From NCBI GenBank assembly GCA_947503115.1, contig CANNCS010000031.1, positions 1 to 37,123 of the forward strand: a stretch of 37,123 nucleotides of DNA, read 5' to 3'. Origin of the DNA: an uncultured Marivita sp. GTDB taxonomy: Bacteria > Pseudomonadota > Alphaproteobacteria > Rhodobacterales > Rhodobacteraceae. The translations under genes and the position numbers were made by a program. How positions within the stretch are numbered: position 1 is the stretch's first letter; every line of letters begins with the position of its first letter. Positions 8,716 to 17,359 of the stretch are shown in pieces. The notes below the pieces were generated by a model. The model ran no database searches, had not been told where the DNA came from, and worked only from the letters and a program-made list of their open reading frames with translations.

Positions 8716-9530
8716 TATTGAACCCTCGCTCGAATGACGCCAGACAGATACTCGAGTGTCATAACGATCCCGATGATCAGGATCAGAATGGCCGCCGCAG
8801 TGTCATATTCATATCGATCAAACGCAGTGTTCAGCGTGGCTCCAATGCCTCCGGCGCCGACAAGACCCAAGATCGCGCTCTCACGGAAGTTGATATCTAT
8901 CCGGTACATGGACAAACCGACAAGCCGAGGCATTACTTGTGGTTGCACGCCGTAGTTAATCCATTGCATCCACTTTGCGCCAGACGCTTTGATCGCTTCG
9001 GCCTGCACCTTGTCCATCGATTCAATGTCTTCAGCCAAGAGCTTGGAAAGGAACCCGATTGTGGCAAACGACAAGGTCAGAAACCCGGCTAAGGGACCGA
9101 AACCAAAAATCGCAACCAACAGGATCGCAACGATGATTTCCTGCAAAGCGCGGCTGACAGCGACAATACCGCGGCAAATTACATAGACTGGCAGAGGTGC
9201 GATATTACGGGCAGCGCCCAAACCGATGGGAATAGAAATCAGGATGCCGACAACTGAGGCCGCAACGGTCATCACTATGCTTTCCAGCAACCCTTCCCAG
9301 ATATCTCCAGCGCGGCTGACAAAGTCGGGCTTGGTGAAGGCCAACACAAATTGCCACCCGCGGTCGAGACCTTCGTAAACCCGCCCCCAATCGACCTCGA
9401 TGGTCATGTACGCGGCGATCAGGTAGGCAACGAACCCTGCGATCAATCCCCACCGCAACACCGGGTTGCGAACAAAGTGCGGCTTGCGCCACCCCGTCCC
9501 CAGCATATCATCCAGCTCGCGATGGCTCAT
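8715..9530 (-). CDS. phnE: Phosphonate-type ABC importer, first permease (PhnE-like)
   Basis: This is a 271-residue inner-membrane permease. It shows the coupling loop [24 protein letters not shown] and the C-terminal signature [17 protein letters not shown], matching PhnE-family permeases. Its ATG at 9530 overlaps the phnC stop (ATGA). It shares its overall plan with the next permease, so the pair probably arose by duplication and forms a heterodimeric channel. Confidence 0.87.
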   Translation of the reverse strand: MSHRELDDMLGTGWRKPHFVRNPVLRWGLIAGFVAYLIAAYMTIEVDWGRVYEGLDRGWQFVLAFTKPDFVSRAGDIWEGLLESIVMTVAASVVGILISIPIGLGAARNIAPLPVYVICRGIVAVSRALQEIIVAILLVAIFGFGPLAGFLTLSFATIGFLSKLLAEDIESMDKVQAEAIKASGAKWMQWINYGVQPQVMPRLVGLSMYRIDINFRESAILGLVGAGGIGATLNTAFDRYEYDTAAAILILIIGIVMTLEYLSGVIRARVQ

Positions 9531-10321
9531 TCGGCTGCCTCGATATCTTCGTCGTCTTCAACTGCTTCGATGGTCGCTTCCCAATCTTCTTCACCGTAAA
9601 TCTCGGTCAGCTTTTCGGGCGTCAAAGCAGTGGGCAATCCGTCGAATACAATTTCACCAAAGCGCAGCCCGACGATCCGCGGCACAAACATCTGCGCCAA
9701 TGCTACATCGTGGATATTGATAATCGCCGCTAAACCGCGTTCGCGACACAGTTCCGTAATCAAGCGCATGATCTGGCGGCTGGTTTTCGGATCAAGTGAC
9801 GCTGTAGGTTCGTCGACCAGCAGCAGTTTGGGATTTTGAATAAGCGCGCGGCAAATCCCAACACGCTGACGCTGTCCACCCGACAATTCGTCGGCACGCT
9901 TGTCGGCCATATGCAACAGCCCCACGCGGTCTAGCAGACGAAACGCTTCGTCGACATCAGATTGCGGATAGCGCCGCAGAAAACTGCGCCAGAACCCGAC
10001 ATATCCCAACCGACCGGACAGCACGTTTTCCATCACGGTCAGGCGTTCGACCAGCGCGTATTCCTGAAAGATCATCCCCATTTCCCGGCGGGCTCGTCTC
10101 AGTGCGCCGGCACCAAGCCGGGTCAGATCGGTATCGTCCAGAAGAACGCCTCCGCTCGACGGTTCCACCAGACGGTTGATGCAACGGATCATCGTCGATT
10201 TGCCCGCGCCTGACGGTCCAATCAAGGCCAAGACCTGACCTTTTGGCACCTCGAGATCAATGGCTTTCAACGCCTGATCACCGGTCTTGTACGTTTTTGT
10301 AAGTTTCTGAAGACGCAGCAT
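9527..10321 (-). CDS. phnC: Phosphonate-type ABC importer, ATP-binding protein PhnC
   Basis: This is a 264-residue ATPase. Walker [10 protein letters not shown] lies near residue 36, the signature is [15 protein letters not shown], and Walker [13 protein letters not shown]. These match the PhnC family. Translation likely starts at ATG 10321, preceded by AGGTGGG; a GTG two codons upstream (10327) is the alternative. The acidic tail ([13 protein letters not shown]) is an unusual extension of unknown use. It partners the two PhnE-like permeases and the PhnD-like binding protein. Confidence 0.88.
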   Translation of the reverse strand: MLRLQKLTKTYKTGDQALKAIDLEVPKGQVLALIGPSGAGKSTMIRCINRLVEPSSGGVLLDDTDLTRLGAGALRRARREMGMIFQEYALVERLTVMENVLSGRLGYVGFWRSFLRRYPQSDVDEAFRLLDRVGLLHMADKRADELSGGQRQRVGICRALIQNPKLLLVDEPTASLDPKTSRQIMRLITELCRERGLAAIINIHDVALAQMFVPRIVGLRFGEIVFDGLPTALTPEKLTEIYGEEDWEATIEAVEDDEDIEAAE

Positions 10322-10348
10322 AAACACCCACCTAGCGCGGCAATGTGA

Positions 10349-10367
10349 CAGGCCCGTGACGGGCCTG
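10349..10367 (-). terminator. Intercistronic hairpin between phnD and phnC
   Basis: CAGGCCCG (10349-10356) and CGGGCCTG (10360-10367) form a perfect 8-bp GC-rich stem with a 3-nt loop. It lies after the phnD stop and before phnC. No clear U-run follows, so it probably stabilises the phnD message or causes partial termination. Confidence 0.55.
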
Positions 10368-10390
10368 CCTTGTCGAAGAAGATTGCGGGT

Positions 10391-11365
10391 TTATTCGCAG
10401 GCGTAGGAAACGCCATTCGCGGTGTCGATCTTGCGGATCACATCCCAGAATTCCTTGTACGTCATCTCAAGGAACTGGCCCTCGTTCGACTTTTCGAATT
10501 CCGCCTGCAGTGACGTGCCTTCCCATTCGAAGTTAAAGAAAGCGTTGCGGATCTTATCCTGAAGATCAGGCGCAAGGTTGTAGACCACACCAAAGCCCGT
10601 CGTCGGGAAAGTCTGCGACTTGTAGATCGTCACAACATCATCTTCCTCGATCACATCGCGGCTGATCATCCGCGACTTCACCGAGTTGGCGATAGATGCC
10701 GCGAGATAGTCTTTGTTGGCGACGCCGAGAATCGAATTGTCGTGCTTGCCCGAAAAGACCGGCTCAAAGTCACGCTCTGCCTGGAGGTCGAAATCGCCCT
10801 TCAGGATTGCGGACGGTGCCTTGAAACCCGAGTTGGACGTAGGCGAGGTGAACGCAAGCTGCTTGCCCTTGATGTCTTCAACCTTTTCAATGCCCGACCC
10901 TGGATAGGTGATGATCTCCATCTCGTAGCCGAAATTGCCGTCCTTCGACGCCATAATCGTGAAAGGACGGAATCCGGCACAGTTCACAGCAAGCGGGTTC
11001 GACCCCGTATTGAAGCCCGCAATATGCAAACGGCCCGATCGCATCGCTTCGATTTGGGCGGCGTTGTTCTGCACCGGGAAGAATAGAACATCCTTACCGG
11101 TTTCCGCCTCAAGATGTTCAAGGAAATCGGACCATGCCGTCTTATAGACTGCGGGGTCTTCGACCGGCGTGTAGGCAAAGATCAACGTATCGGGGTCAAT
11201 CTGATCGGCAGGATCCGAAGGGATGTCCGCGATCAGGTCACCGTCAGCATCGCAGAAGCGCGCATCAAGATCGCCACGCGGGCATTCCTGCGCTGATGCG
11301 CCTCCGCCAAACGACATCAGGGCTAAAGCTGATGCACCCAACAAGAGTTTGATATCCAGTTTCAT
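10391..11365 (-). CDS. phnD: Periplasmic phosphonate/phosphite/phosphate-type binding protein (PhnD family)
   Basis: This 324-residue solute-binding protein has a signal peptide ending near residue 25 (ASA-Q). PhnD-family features include the LIFAYTPVEDPAVYKTAWSD block, AAQIEAMRSGRLHIAGFNTG, and AFTSPTSNSGFKAPSAIL. The mature N-terminus carries a cysteine-flanked acidic loop (Cys38, Asp39-Ala-Asp-Gly-Asp, Asp47), which resembles an EF-hand or calcium-loop motif and is an addition to the core fold. Start ATG 11365 follows a strong GGGAGGAAG; the frame is open to 11398 but lacks a better start. It lies 53 bp after the DeoR gene in the same direction. The ligand cannot be fixed from sequence; no C-P lyase or phosphonatase genes are in the window. 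Confidence 0.85.
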   Translation of the reverse strand: MKLDIKLLLGASALALMSFGGGASAQECPRGDLDARFCDADGDLIADIPSDPADQIDPDTLIFAYTPVEDPAVYKTAWSDFLEHLEAETGKDVLFFPVQNNAAQIEAMRSGRLHIAGFNTGSNPLAVNCAGFRPFTIMASKDGNFGYEMEIITYPGSGIEKVEDIKGKQLAFTSPTSNSGFKAPSAILKGDFDLQAERDFEPVFSGKHDNSILGVANKDYLAASIANSVKSRMISRDVIEEDDVVTIYKSQTFPTTGFGVVYNLAPDLQDKIRNAFFNFEWEGTSLQAEFEKSNEGQFLEMTYKEFWDVIRKIDTANGVSYACE

Positions 11366-11418
11366 TTTTCTTCCTCCCAATGATGCGGCGTTTTTCACCG
11401 CTTTACATCTTCCTTACT

Positions 11419-12234
11419 TTAGGTTGATCGAGCGACGACGACCTCCACGTCACCGCCTTCCAACGACGCCAAAATTTCTCCCTTTGGACGCGCGTCGACG
11501 ATAATTGAATTCAAGTCTGCCATCTCTCCGACATGTGCCAATCCCTTGCGGCCAAACTTGTGCGAGTCGATCAGAAGGTGCCGCTTTGCCGCGCGACTGA
11601 GCATCATGCGCTTGACCGCAGCAAAACCGCGAACGCTTTCGGACGGCCCCTCAGACGACAGGCCAGAAGCACCGATCATGCACCGATCCACATTAAACCG
11701 CGCCAGAAACTCCAATGTCTCGGTACCGATTACCGCAGACTCACCAGCCAGATACTCGCCCGGACAAAGCAGTACCTCCGGCACGCCGTGACCGATGGTC
11801 ATGGCGATTGGGATTGAATTCGTGATCACCGTGCATTGCGTCCCGCGGTACGCCAAGGCGCGGGCCAACTGGATCGTGGTCGACCCTGAATCGATCATGA
11901 CCGTTTCGCCATCCTGAACCAACTCAGCCGCTCTAAGGCCGATCCGTTCACGCTCTTCGATACGGGCACTGGTGCGTTCATCAAGGCCGGGATAATGCCC
12001 CTGAGCGGGTGCTGACGCGCCGCCATGAGCACGGGCGATAAGCCCATCATCTGACAGCGCATCGAAATCCCGTCGCACCGTTTCCGTAGAGACATTGAAC
12101 CGGCGCGCCAGTTCGCTGATGCGCACATGCGGCCGCAACTTCAATTCCAAAAGGATCTGACGTCGCCGGTCGGATTTCTTTAACCGATCCCGGCCTTTCT
12201 CCGTCCTGACTTCCCGCGTTTCCGTGTTTGACAT
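11419..12234 (-). CDS. DeoR/GlpR-family transcriptional regulator
   Basis: This 271-residue cytoplasmic repressor has a winged helix at about 22-80 (RRQILLELK..ISELARRFNVSTETVRRDFDAL..GLIARAHGGA), the DeoR signature. The C-terminal sensor domain contains the DSGSTTIQLARAL and VITNSIPIA loops that bind sugar phosphates in this family. As first gene of the phn-HAD-ugp run, it probably controls that run and itself. A GlpR-like response to glycerol-3-phosphate would suit the ugp genes, but this is inference. ATG 12234 is chosen over the adjacent TTG at 12237. The 170-bp gap upstream separates it from the divergent cotransporter gene. Confidence 0.88.
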   Translation of the reverse strand: MSNTETREVRTEKGRDRLKKSDRRRQILLELKLRPHVRISELARRFNVSTETVRRDFDALSDDGLIARAHGGASAPAQGHYPGLDERTSARIEERERIGLRAAELVQDGETVMIDSGSTTIQLARALAYRGTQCTVITNSIPIAMTIGHGVPEVLLCPGEYLAGESAVIGTETLEFLARFNVDRCMIGASGLSSEGPSESVRGFAAVKRMMLSRAAKRHLLIDSHKFGRKGLAHVGEMADLNSIIVDARPKGEILASLEGGDVEVVVARST

Positions 12235-12281
12235 CAATTGCCTCGAGTCGCATCCAAAGTTAGTTTTGTGGCCTTTACGAC

Positions 12282-12337
12282 ATTTTGCAATGAATTTTGT
12301 TGCATAAGCCTCAAATGAATGATCAAAATTTTCGAAA
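12282..12337. promoter_or_regulatory. Candidate operator region between deoR and the Na+/Pi cotransporter gene
   Basis: The divergent gap holds two ATTTTG repeats 12 bp apart (12282 and 12294), overlapping a TGCAA/TTGCA inverted repeat (12286-12290 and 12300-12304), and an 8-bp palindrome TTTCGAAA (12330-12337). DeoR-family proteins bind such short repeats. No convincing PHO box (paired CTGTCA-like repeats) is visible here. The assignment is by position and repetition only. Confidence 0.3.
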
Positions 12338-12403
12338 CACCACCAAACACAAAGGTTCTTTAGAAATTATGCTTCGGCACATCGCTGTCTTGGGCAGACT
12401 CAC

Positions 12404-14065
12404 ATGATCGTTCTGGCCGCACATCTCGCAGCGGCTGTCGCACTTTTGCTTTGGTCGACACGCCTGATCCGAACTGGTGTTGAACGCGCGTTCATGCCCG
12501 AACTCAAAGTCGGTTTGAAGCGCCTGTCAGGAAACGCACTTTCTGCGGCCGCCGGCGGCAGTCTCGCTGCAATGGTAATGCAAAGCGCCACAGCTGCTGC
12601 TCTCATTAGCGCAGGCTTCGCAGTGTCCGGAATGCTGGCGCCCCACACCGCTTTGGCCTTGGTATTGGGCGCGGAACTAGGATCCGCGCTGATGACACGG
12701 GTGTTGATCCTTCCGGTCGATACTGTCCTGCCTTTCGCGCTTCTGATCGGGGTTACGGCATTCTTCAAAGCCAACACCCGCAAAACCAAGCAAGTTGGGC
12801 GCATCATTATCGGACTGGCACTGGTGTTCATCTCGCTTGGAATGATCCGGGCCGCCACCGCCCCCATTGGCGAAAATGCGATCATCCAAAGCATTTCCGC
12901 CTATTTCCGCGACGACCTTATCAGCGCTTACGTTCTCGGAGCGGTTCTGACATGGGCCATGCATTCGAGCCTCGCTGCAGTGCTGACCTTTGCAACCTTT
13001 GCCGCGTCGGGACTTATTGCGGCGCCCGTCGCAGCCGCATTGGTCATTGGCGCCAATCTGGGTGGTGCAGTCATCCCTTTTGCACTTCTGTGGTCAGCAG
13101 AACGACCAGCCCGACTAATTGTCTTGGGAAACCTCGCTGCGCGCGGCACCATGACAATAGTGTTTCTTGGGATCTTACTGAGTGGAACAGTCGATCTTAC
13201 CCTTATGGGGGCTAACGCCGGGGCACAGGTGATTGCGTTGCACATCTTATTGAACGGAACACTGCTTTTGGTCGCCCTGCCGTTCGTCGTTATGATCACA
13301 CGCATAGCTGATGTCGCGCTGCCCCGCCACAGCGCTCCTGAAACAGACTCTTTAACAGCGCTCGATCCCGATGCGCTTGATCACGCCCCACTGGCACTGG
13401 CTTGTGCGCAAAGGGAATTGTTGCGGATGTCCGAAACGGTGCAAGCCATCTTGGTGCCTGTGATGAACCTGTTCCGCAACTGGGATCCGGAACAGGCCCG
13501 TGTGATTGAACGCCGCGAAGACGAAATCGATAGGATGCACTTTGAGACGAAGATCTACGTCTCCCGTCTGCGCGAGACAAACATCCATCCGTCACAAGAC
13601 AAGAAAACGCTCGAAATCGTAGCAATGGCTAATAGCCTCGAAGAGGCCGCCGACCGCATTGCGGTCAATCTGGTGGCCCTTGCGAAGAAAATGTCCGACG
13701 AAGCGATTACATTTTCCGATGAAGGTCTTGCCGATATCGAACACTTTCATGATCAGATCGTCACCAACGGCCAATTGGCGCTTAGCGTTCTGACAACCGG
13801 CGACGCCGAAGCTGCGAGGCAACTGGTTGCCGAAAAGGATCGCATTCGCATCGAAGAGCAAAAGCTGCAGGAACGTCATCTGAAACGGTTGCAACGCGGC
13901 GCAACCGCCAGCATCGAAACGACCAACATCCATCAGGAAACATTGCGAGTTTTGAAACAGATCAATGCCGCCCTGACCTATGTCGCCTACCCCATCGCCG
14001 AAGAAACTGGTGATCTGTTGGAAAGTCGCCTTGCCCGCCCACGCAGCGTTGGAGGGTCTGCATGA
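12404..14065 (+). CDS. Na+/phosphate cotransporter family protein with C-terminal PhoU-like domain
   Basis: This is a 553-residue inner-membrane protein. The first about 310 residues hold the two inverted Na/Pi cotransporter repeats, with the QSATAA motif in the first and the matching HSSLAAV motif in the second. Residues of about 340-540 form a charged helical PhoU-like region. Members (YjbB/NptA type) move phosphate with sodium, and bacterial ones may export phosphate when the cell is overloaded. It lies divergent from the organophosphorus import block, which fits phosphate balance. It overlaps the Nudix gene by ATGA, so the two are probably co-translated. Direction of transport cannot be read from sequence. 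Confidence 0.88.
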   Translation: MIVLAAHLAAAVALLLWSTRLIRTGVERAFMPELKVGLKRLSGNALSAAAGGSLAAMVMQSATAAALISAGFAVSGMLAPHTALALVLGAELGSALMTRVLILPVDTVLPFALLIGVTAFFKANTRKTKQVGRIIIGLALVFISLGMIRAATAPIGENAIIQSISAYFRDDLISAYVLGAVLTWAMHSSLAAVLTFATFAASGLIAAPVAAALVIGANLGGAVIPFALLWSAERPARLIVLGNLAARGTMTIVFLGILLSGTVDLTLMGANAGAQVIALHILLNGTLLLVALPFVVMITRIADVALPRHSAPETDSLTALDPDALDHAPLALACAQRELLRMSETVQAILVPVMNLFRNWDPEQARVIERREDEIDRMHFETKIYVSRLRETNIHPSQDKKTLEIVAMANSLEEAADRIAVNLVALAKKMSDEAITFSDEGLADIEHFHDQIVTNGQLALSVLTTGDAEAARQLVAEKDRIRIEEQKLQERHLKRLQRGATASIETTNIHQETLRVLKQINAALTYVAYPIAEETGDLLESRLARPRSVGGSA

Positions 14066-14535
14066 GCAAATCCAAAGCAAAGCGTCCGATCGAACAGATC
14101 GCAGCGCTTCCAGTGCATTGGGACAAGAACGGCAAGCTGCGTGTCCTTATGGTGACTTCACGGGATCGCGGTCGATGGGTGATGCCGAAAGGCTGGCAGA
14201 TGGACGGTAAGAAACCGTGGCGCGCTGCCGAGATTGAAGCCCTGGAAGAGGCCGGAGCCGTCGGGTTCATTTCGGAAACGGCTATTGGGCATTACCACTA
14301 TGACAAGCGACTGGACGACGGCAAAAAGGTACTCTGCCGCGTAACGCTCTATCCGATGGTCGTGGACACCCTCAAACGACGCTGGAAGGAAAGCAAGCAA
14401 CGCAAGCGTCATTGGTTCTCGCTCAAGAAGGCGGCCAGGCTGGTTGAGGAAGAAGAACTGTCATGCTTGCTTAAAGCGTTGACGCAAAGGGACGATCTGC
14501 GCTCGATCATCAAGGAACTGCGCGACGTGGCATAG
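14062..14535 (+). CDS. Nudix hydrolase, diphosphoinositol-polyphosphate-phosphatase-like
   Basis: This is a 157-residue cytoplasmic protein. The Nudix box spans 44-66: Gly44 and the catalytic Glu59, Glu62 and Glu63 are present, but the usual Glu at 50 is Lys and the usual Arg at 58 is Ile. The WVMPKGW lead-in resembles the DIPP/diadenosine-polyphosphate subgroup, which cleaves diphosphate bonds in highly phosphorylated compounds. The C-terminus is rich in Lys and Arg (RRWKESKQRKRHW), which would suit a polyanionic substrate. The ATGA overlap with the cotransporter gene links it to phosphate handling. Possible substrates are polyphosphorylated nucleotides or inositols, or polyphosphate. Confidence 0.8.
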   Translation: MSKSKAKRPIEQIAALPVHWDKNGKLRVLMVTSRDRGRWVMPKGWQMDGKKPWRAAEIEALEEAGAVGFISETAIGHYHYDKRLDDGKKVLCRVTLYPMVVDTLKRRWKESKQRKRHWFSLKKAARLVEEEELSCLLKALTQRDDLRSIIKELRDVA

Positions 14536-14558
14536 AACTGAACCGCGGAATCGCGACC

Positions 14559-15239
14559 CTATGTGTCACCCGCAACAGGCGCCCTTGGCCCATAGTTCTG
14601 AAACGCAACAAGAACTTCCGCAATCTCGGCATCTGACAAGATATGCGGAGCCCCCCCGATGCTGCTGAACAGATAGGTCAGGGCAAGGCTTTCCAACTCC
14701 TCCAACCGCCACAGCGCCTTGTCGATGCTCTCGCCAAGAACTGTCGCGCCATGGTTGGCCATCAGGCACCCGTGCCGATCTACCATGATTTTTGCCATGT
14801 TGGCGCACAGCTCAGGGCTACCGAACAAGGCATACTCGGCCAACGGCACGCTGTTCCCACCGAAGGCTGCTATCATGTAGTGGCAGGCGGGAATGGCACG
14901 GCGCTGCACGGCAAGAACACTGCAATACGGCGGATGTGCATGCAGCACGACGGGCATGTCCGGGCGCGACTGATGCAAAGCTTGGTGAAACGGCCATTCC
15001 GAGGAAGGCTTCAACCCTTTTTCTGTTGGTTGACCGTCCAACGGCAGGATCACCAACAGATCTGGTGTCAGATCTTCATACGGCACACCCGACGGTGTAA
15101 TCAGGATACCCGCCTCGATACGGGCCGAGATATTGCCTGACGTGCCTTGGTTGAGATGCCGTTCGTTCATCCAAAGACAAGCATCTATCAGCGCCTGACG
15201 TGTTTCAATCGTGTCCGGCAACGGCGCGGCAGGTGTCAT
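14559..15239 (-). CDS. Class II aldolase, probable 5-(methylthio)ribulose-/5-deoxyribulose-1-phosphate aldolase
   Basis: This is a 226-residue zinc aldolase of the fuculose-phosphate aldolase/MtnB fold. The phosphate-binding loop GTSGNIS lies at 32-38, the catalytic Glu at 81 (SSEWPFH), and metal His at 100 and 102 (LHAHPPY) and 163 (ANHG). In the DHAP shunt a homologous enzyme (Ald2 in Rhodospirillum rubrum; DrdA in Bacillus) splits the ketose-1-phosphate to DHAP and methylthioacetaldehyde or acetaldehyde. mtnA and mtnK are in the same block and the other methionine-salvage genes (mtnC, mtnD) are absent, so an aldolase role is favoured over the MtnB dehydratase role. Its start overlaps the regulator stop (TGATG). 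Confidence 0.75.
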   Translation of the reverse strand: MTPAAPLPDTIETRQALIDACLWMNERHLNQGTSGNISARIEAGILITPSGVPYEDLTPDLLVILPLDGQPTEKGLKPSSEWPFHQALHQSRPDMPVVLHAHPPYCSVLAVQRRAIPACHYMIAAFGGNSVPLAEYALFGSPELCANMAKIMVDRHGCLMANHGATVLGESIDKALWRLEELESLALTYLFSSIGGAPHILSDAEIAEVLVAFQNYGPRAPVAGDT

Positions 15240-16246
15240 CAGATCATCTCCAAGAGCTCTTCTGCAACGCGCGTGCTGGTCACCAGATGGGTCGCAAAGC
15301 CACCCTTCATCGCCGCAAAAGCTGGCAGTGCGCGCCCGGGGCCGGCGGCCACCAACAACGCCATGTCCTTGCCACGCATCTGATCCAGCGACACACCGAT
15401 CATCCGCTCTTCTACCGCCGACACGACAGGGTTGCCGTGCCTATCGATCAAACGGCCACAGATTACGCCAACCGCCCCTTTTTCTCTGTATTCGCTCAAC
15501 TCATTTTCTGAAATAATACGGCTGCGCACAATGTGAGCACCGCCAGCATTGCACGTGCCGCTGGCCAACACGGTCTTGTTGCAGGTCGCAAGCGCATTCA
15601 ACTGGTCCCGAACCACCGGTTCATCACACAACGCATCGCGCAACGCCTTGTTCGACAAGACCAGAGGCGCGTGTAAGTTGATGCATTCGCCTCCCAAACG
15701 TTGTGCAAGGGTCGCCGTGCAGGCCTCGGCGGCAAAACCCAACGCGGCCGGCCGCGACCCCAAAAGCTGGATAACGGACAGGTCCTTCACTGGCGTGCTA
15801 GGCACTTGCTGCGCCATCTGCCAAATAGTCGAGCCCCATGACACACCCAATCGGTCGCCCGGTTCTAACAGGCGTGGCAACCAATCGGCCGCCGCTCGCG
15901 TCACCCGGGCGACACTGGCCGCTGCGCCATCGGCGTTCATTGGATCATCGGGCACAACCATTGCTTCGGTCAGTCCATATGCAGCGCACAATTCCTCGGC
16001 CAGCCGGTGGCCTTTGAAAACGTCGCTGTCCAGATGTATCCGCACCCAGCCCAGGTTGCGCGCCTCATTGAGGTAATTGACCACCGATGCACGACTGATC
16101 TGCATGCGTTCAGCGATGTCATTCTGGTTCAGACCATCATGATAATAGAGCCACGCCGCTTCGATAGAGGGCGCGTCAGCCCGCGCAGGCAGGCGCGTTG
16201 CATCCACCGAAGTCGTGCGTGATTTACCAAGCCGCGTGTTTGGCAT
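15239..16246 (-). CDS. SorC-family sugar-responsive transcriptional regulator
   Basis: At 335 residues, the helix-turn-helix lies at about 29-70 (EAAWLYYHDGLNQNDIAERMQISRASVVNYL), as in SorC/DeoR(Bacillus)/LsrR proteins. The large C-terminal domain carries the LSVIQLLGSRP..., CNKTVLASGTCNAGG and GAVGVICGRLIDRHG blocks of the sugar-phosphate-binding SorC domain. It sits between mtnA (9 bp away) and the aldolase (overlap), so it is an internal member of the catabolic operon and probably senses a phosphorylated pathway intermediate. A 17-bp palindrome in the mtnK/transporter promoter region is a good candidate for its operator. Confidence 0.88.
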   Translation of the reverse strand: MPNTRLGKSRTTSVDATRLPARADAPSIEAAWLYYHDGLNQNDIAERMQISRASVVNYLNEARNLGWVRIHLDSDVFKGHRLAEELCAAYGLTEAMVVPDDPMNADGAAASVARVTRAAADWLPRLLEPGDRLGVSWGSTIWQMAQQVPSTPVKDLSVIQLLGSRPAALGFAAEACTATLAQRLGGECINLHAPLVLSNKALRDALCDEPVVRDQLNALATCNKTVLASGTCNAGGAHIVRSRIISENELSEYREKGAVGVICGRLIDRHGNPVVSAVEERMIGVSLDQMRGKDMALLVAAGPGRALPAFAAMKGGFATHLVTSTRVAEELLEMI

Positions 16247-16255
16247 CCGTAAGTC

Positions 16256-17359
16256 CTATTGCGCCACGCGGGCGAATTCGGGGAAAAGGCCCGCGAGCCC
16301 CCCTGCTGACGCATCGCAGACACCGCGTTCAGTTATCAGCCCGGTGACCAGGCGGTTCGGCGTCACGTCAAAGGCAGGATTGCCTCCCGGTGTGCCTTTG
16401 GGTGTAACCTGCACATTGCCAATACCTCCGCCGTCAAGAACACCCTGTACATGGGTCACTTCCTGTGCGTTTCGCTCTTCGATTGGGATCTCGTCCACGC
16501 CATCGGTCACGGTCCAATCGATCGTTGGCGATGGAAGCGCCACATAAAACGGTACATTGTTGTCTTGCGCCGCCAGTGCCTTGAGATAGGTTCCAATCTT
16601 GTTGCACACATCCCCTTGCCGTGTAGTGCGGTCGGTGCCGGTGATGACCATGTCCACCATGCCGTGTTGCATCAAATGCCCGCCCGCGTTGTCGGTGATA
16701 TAGGTGTGCGGCACGCCGTGTTTGCCCAACTCCCAAGAGGTCAGTGCGCCCTGATTGCGGGGCCGGGTTTCGTCGACCCAGACATGCAGGGCGATACCCG
16801 CATCATGCGCCTGATACATCGGGCTGGTCGCCGTGCCCCAGTCCACCGTCGCCAGCCATCCAGCGTTGCAATGAGTGAGCAGACGCACCGGCTCTCCTGC
16901 CGGTTTCTTGGCCGCGAGTTCGCGGATGATGGCGAGACCGTTTTCCCCGATCCGACGGTTGATCTCCACGTCCTCGTCGGCAATCTCGTGTGCCAGCGCC
17001 AAAGCCGTCGCCGCACGATCACCTTCCACCAGGGGGCGCAACACGGCGCGACAACGGTCCAATGCCCAGCGCAAATTGATCGCCGTGGGTCGGGTTTTTT
17101 CAAGAAACGTCCACGCCGCGTCCATGTTGGCATCGGACGGGTCTTCGGCCATTGCAAGTGCCATTCCATAGGCCGCAGTGGCCCCGATCAATGGCGCGCC
17201 CCGGACGCGCATCTCATAAATAGCGTCCGCGTAGTCCTGCAATGTTGGCACTGGGATTGCCCGAAACTCATGCGGCAACCAGCGTTGGTCGATAATCTCA
17301 AGAACGTTATTGTCGTGGTTCCACCACAGCGAACGGTAATGTGTCCCGTCAACCTTCAT
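16256..17359 (-). CDS. mtnA: S-methyl-5-thioribose-1-phosphate isomerase (MtnA)
   Basis: This is a 367-residue cytoplasmic enzyme that opens methylthioribose-1-phosphate (or 5-deoxyribose-1-phosphate) to the ketose form. The family's catalytic pair is present: Cys164 in THCNAGWLA and Asp243 in [18 protein letters not shown]. Other family marks are [31 protein letters not shown] and the C-terminal [19 protein letters not shown]. The typical length is about 350-370. It overlaps mtnK by ATGA. eIF2B-like paralogues exist, but the Cys/Asp pair and the mtnK neighbour make MtnA secure. Confidence 0.93.
   Translation of the reverse strand: MKVDGTHYRSLWWNHDNNVLEIIDQRWLPHEFRAIPVPTLQDYADAIYEMRVRGAPLIGATAAYGMALAMAEDPSDANMDAAWTFLEKTRPTAINLRWALDRCRAVLRPLVEGDRAATALALAHEIADEDVEINRRIGENGLAIIRELAAKKPAGEPVRLLTHCNAGWLATVDWGTATSPMYQAHDAGIALHVWVDETRPRNQGALTSWELGKHGVPHTYITDNAGGHLMQHGMVDMVITGTDRTTRQGDVCNKIGTYLKALAAQDNNVPFYVALPSPTIDWTVTDGVDEIPIEERNAQEVTHVQGVLDGGGIGNVQVTPKGTPGGNPAFDVTPNRLVTGLITERGVCDASAGGLAGLFPEFARVAQ

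Noticed and set aside
12238..12403. PHO box upstream of the phosphate-related genes
   Set aside because: No pair of CTGTCA-like 7-mers at 11-bp spacing was seen in the gap or before phnD and ugpB. Phosphate control through PhoB is therefore not claimed.
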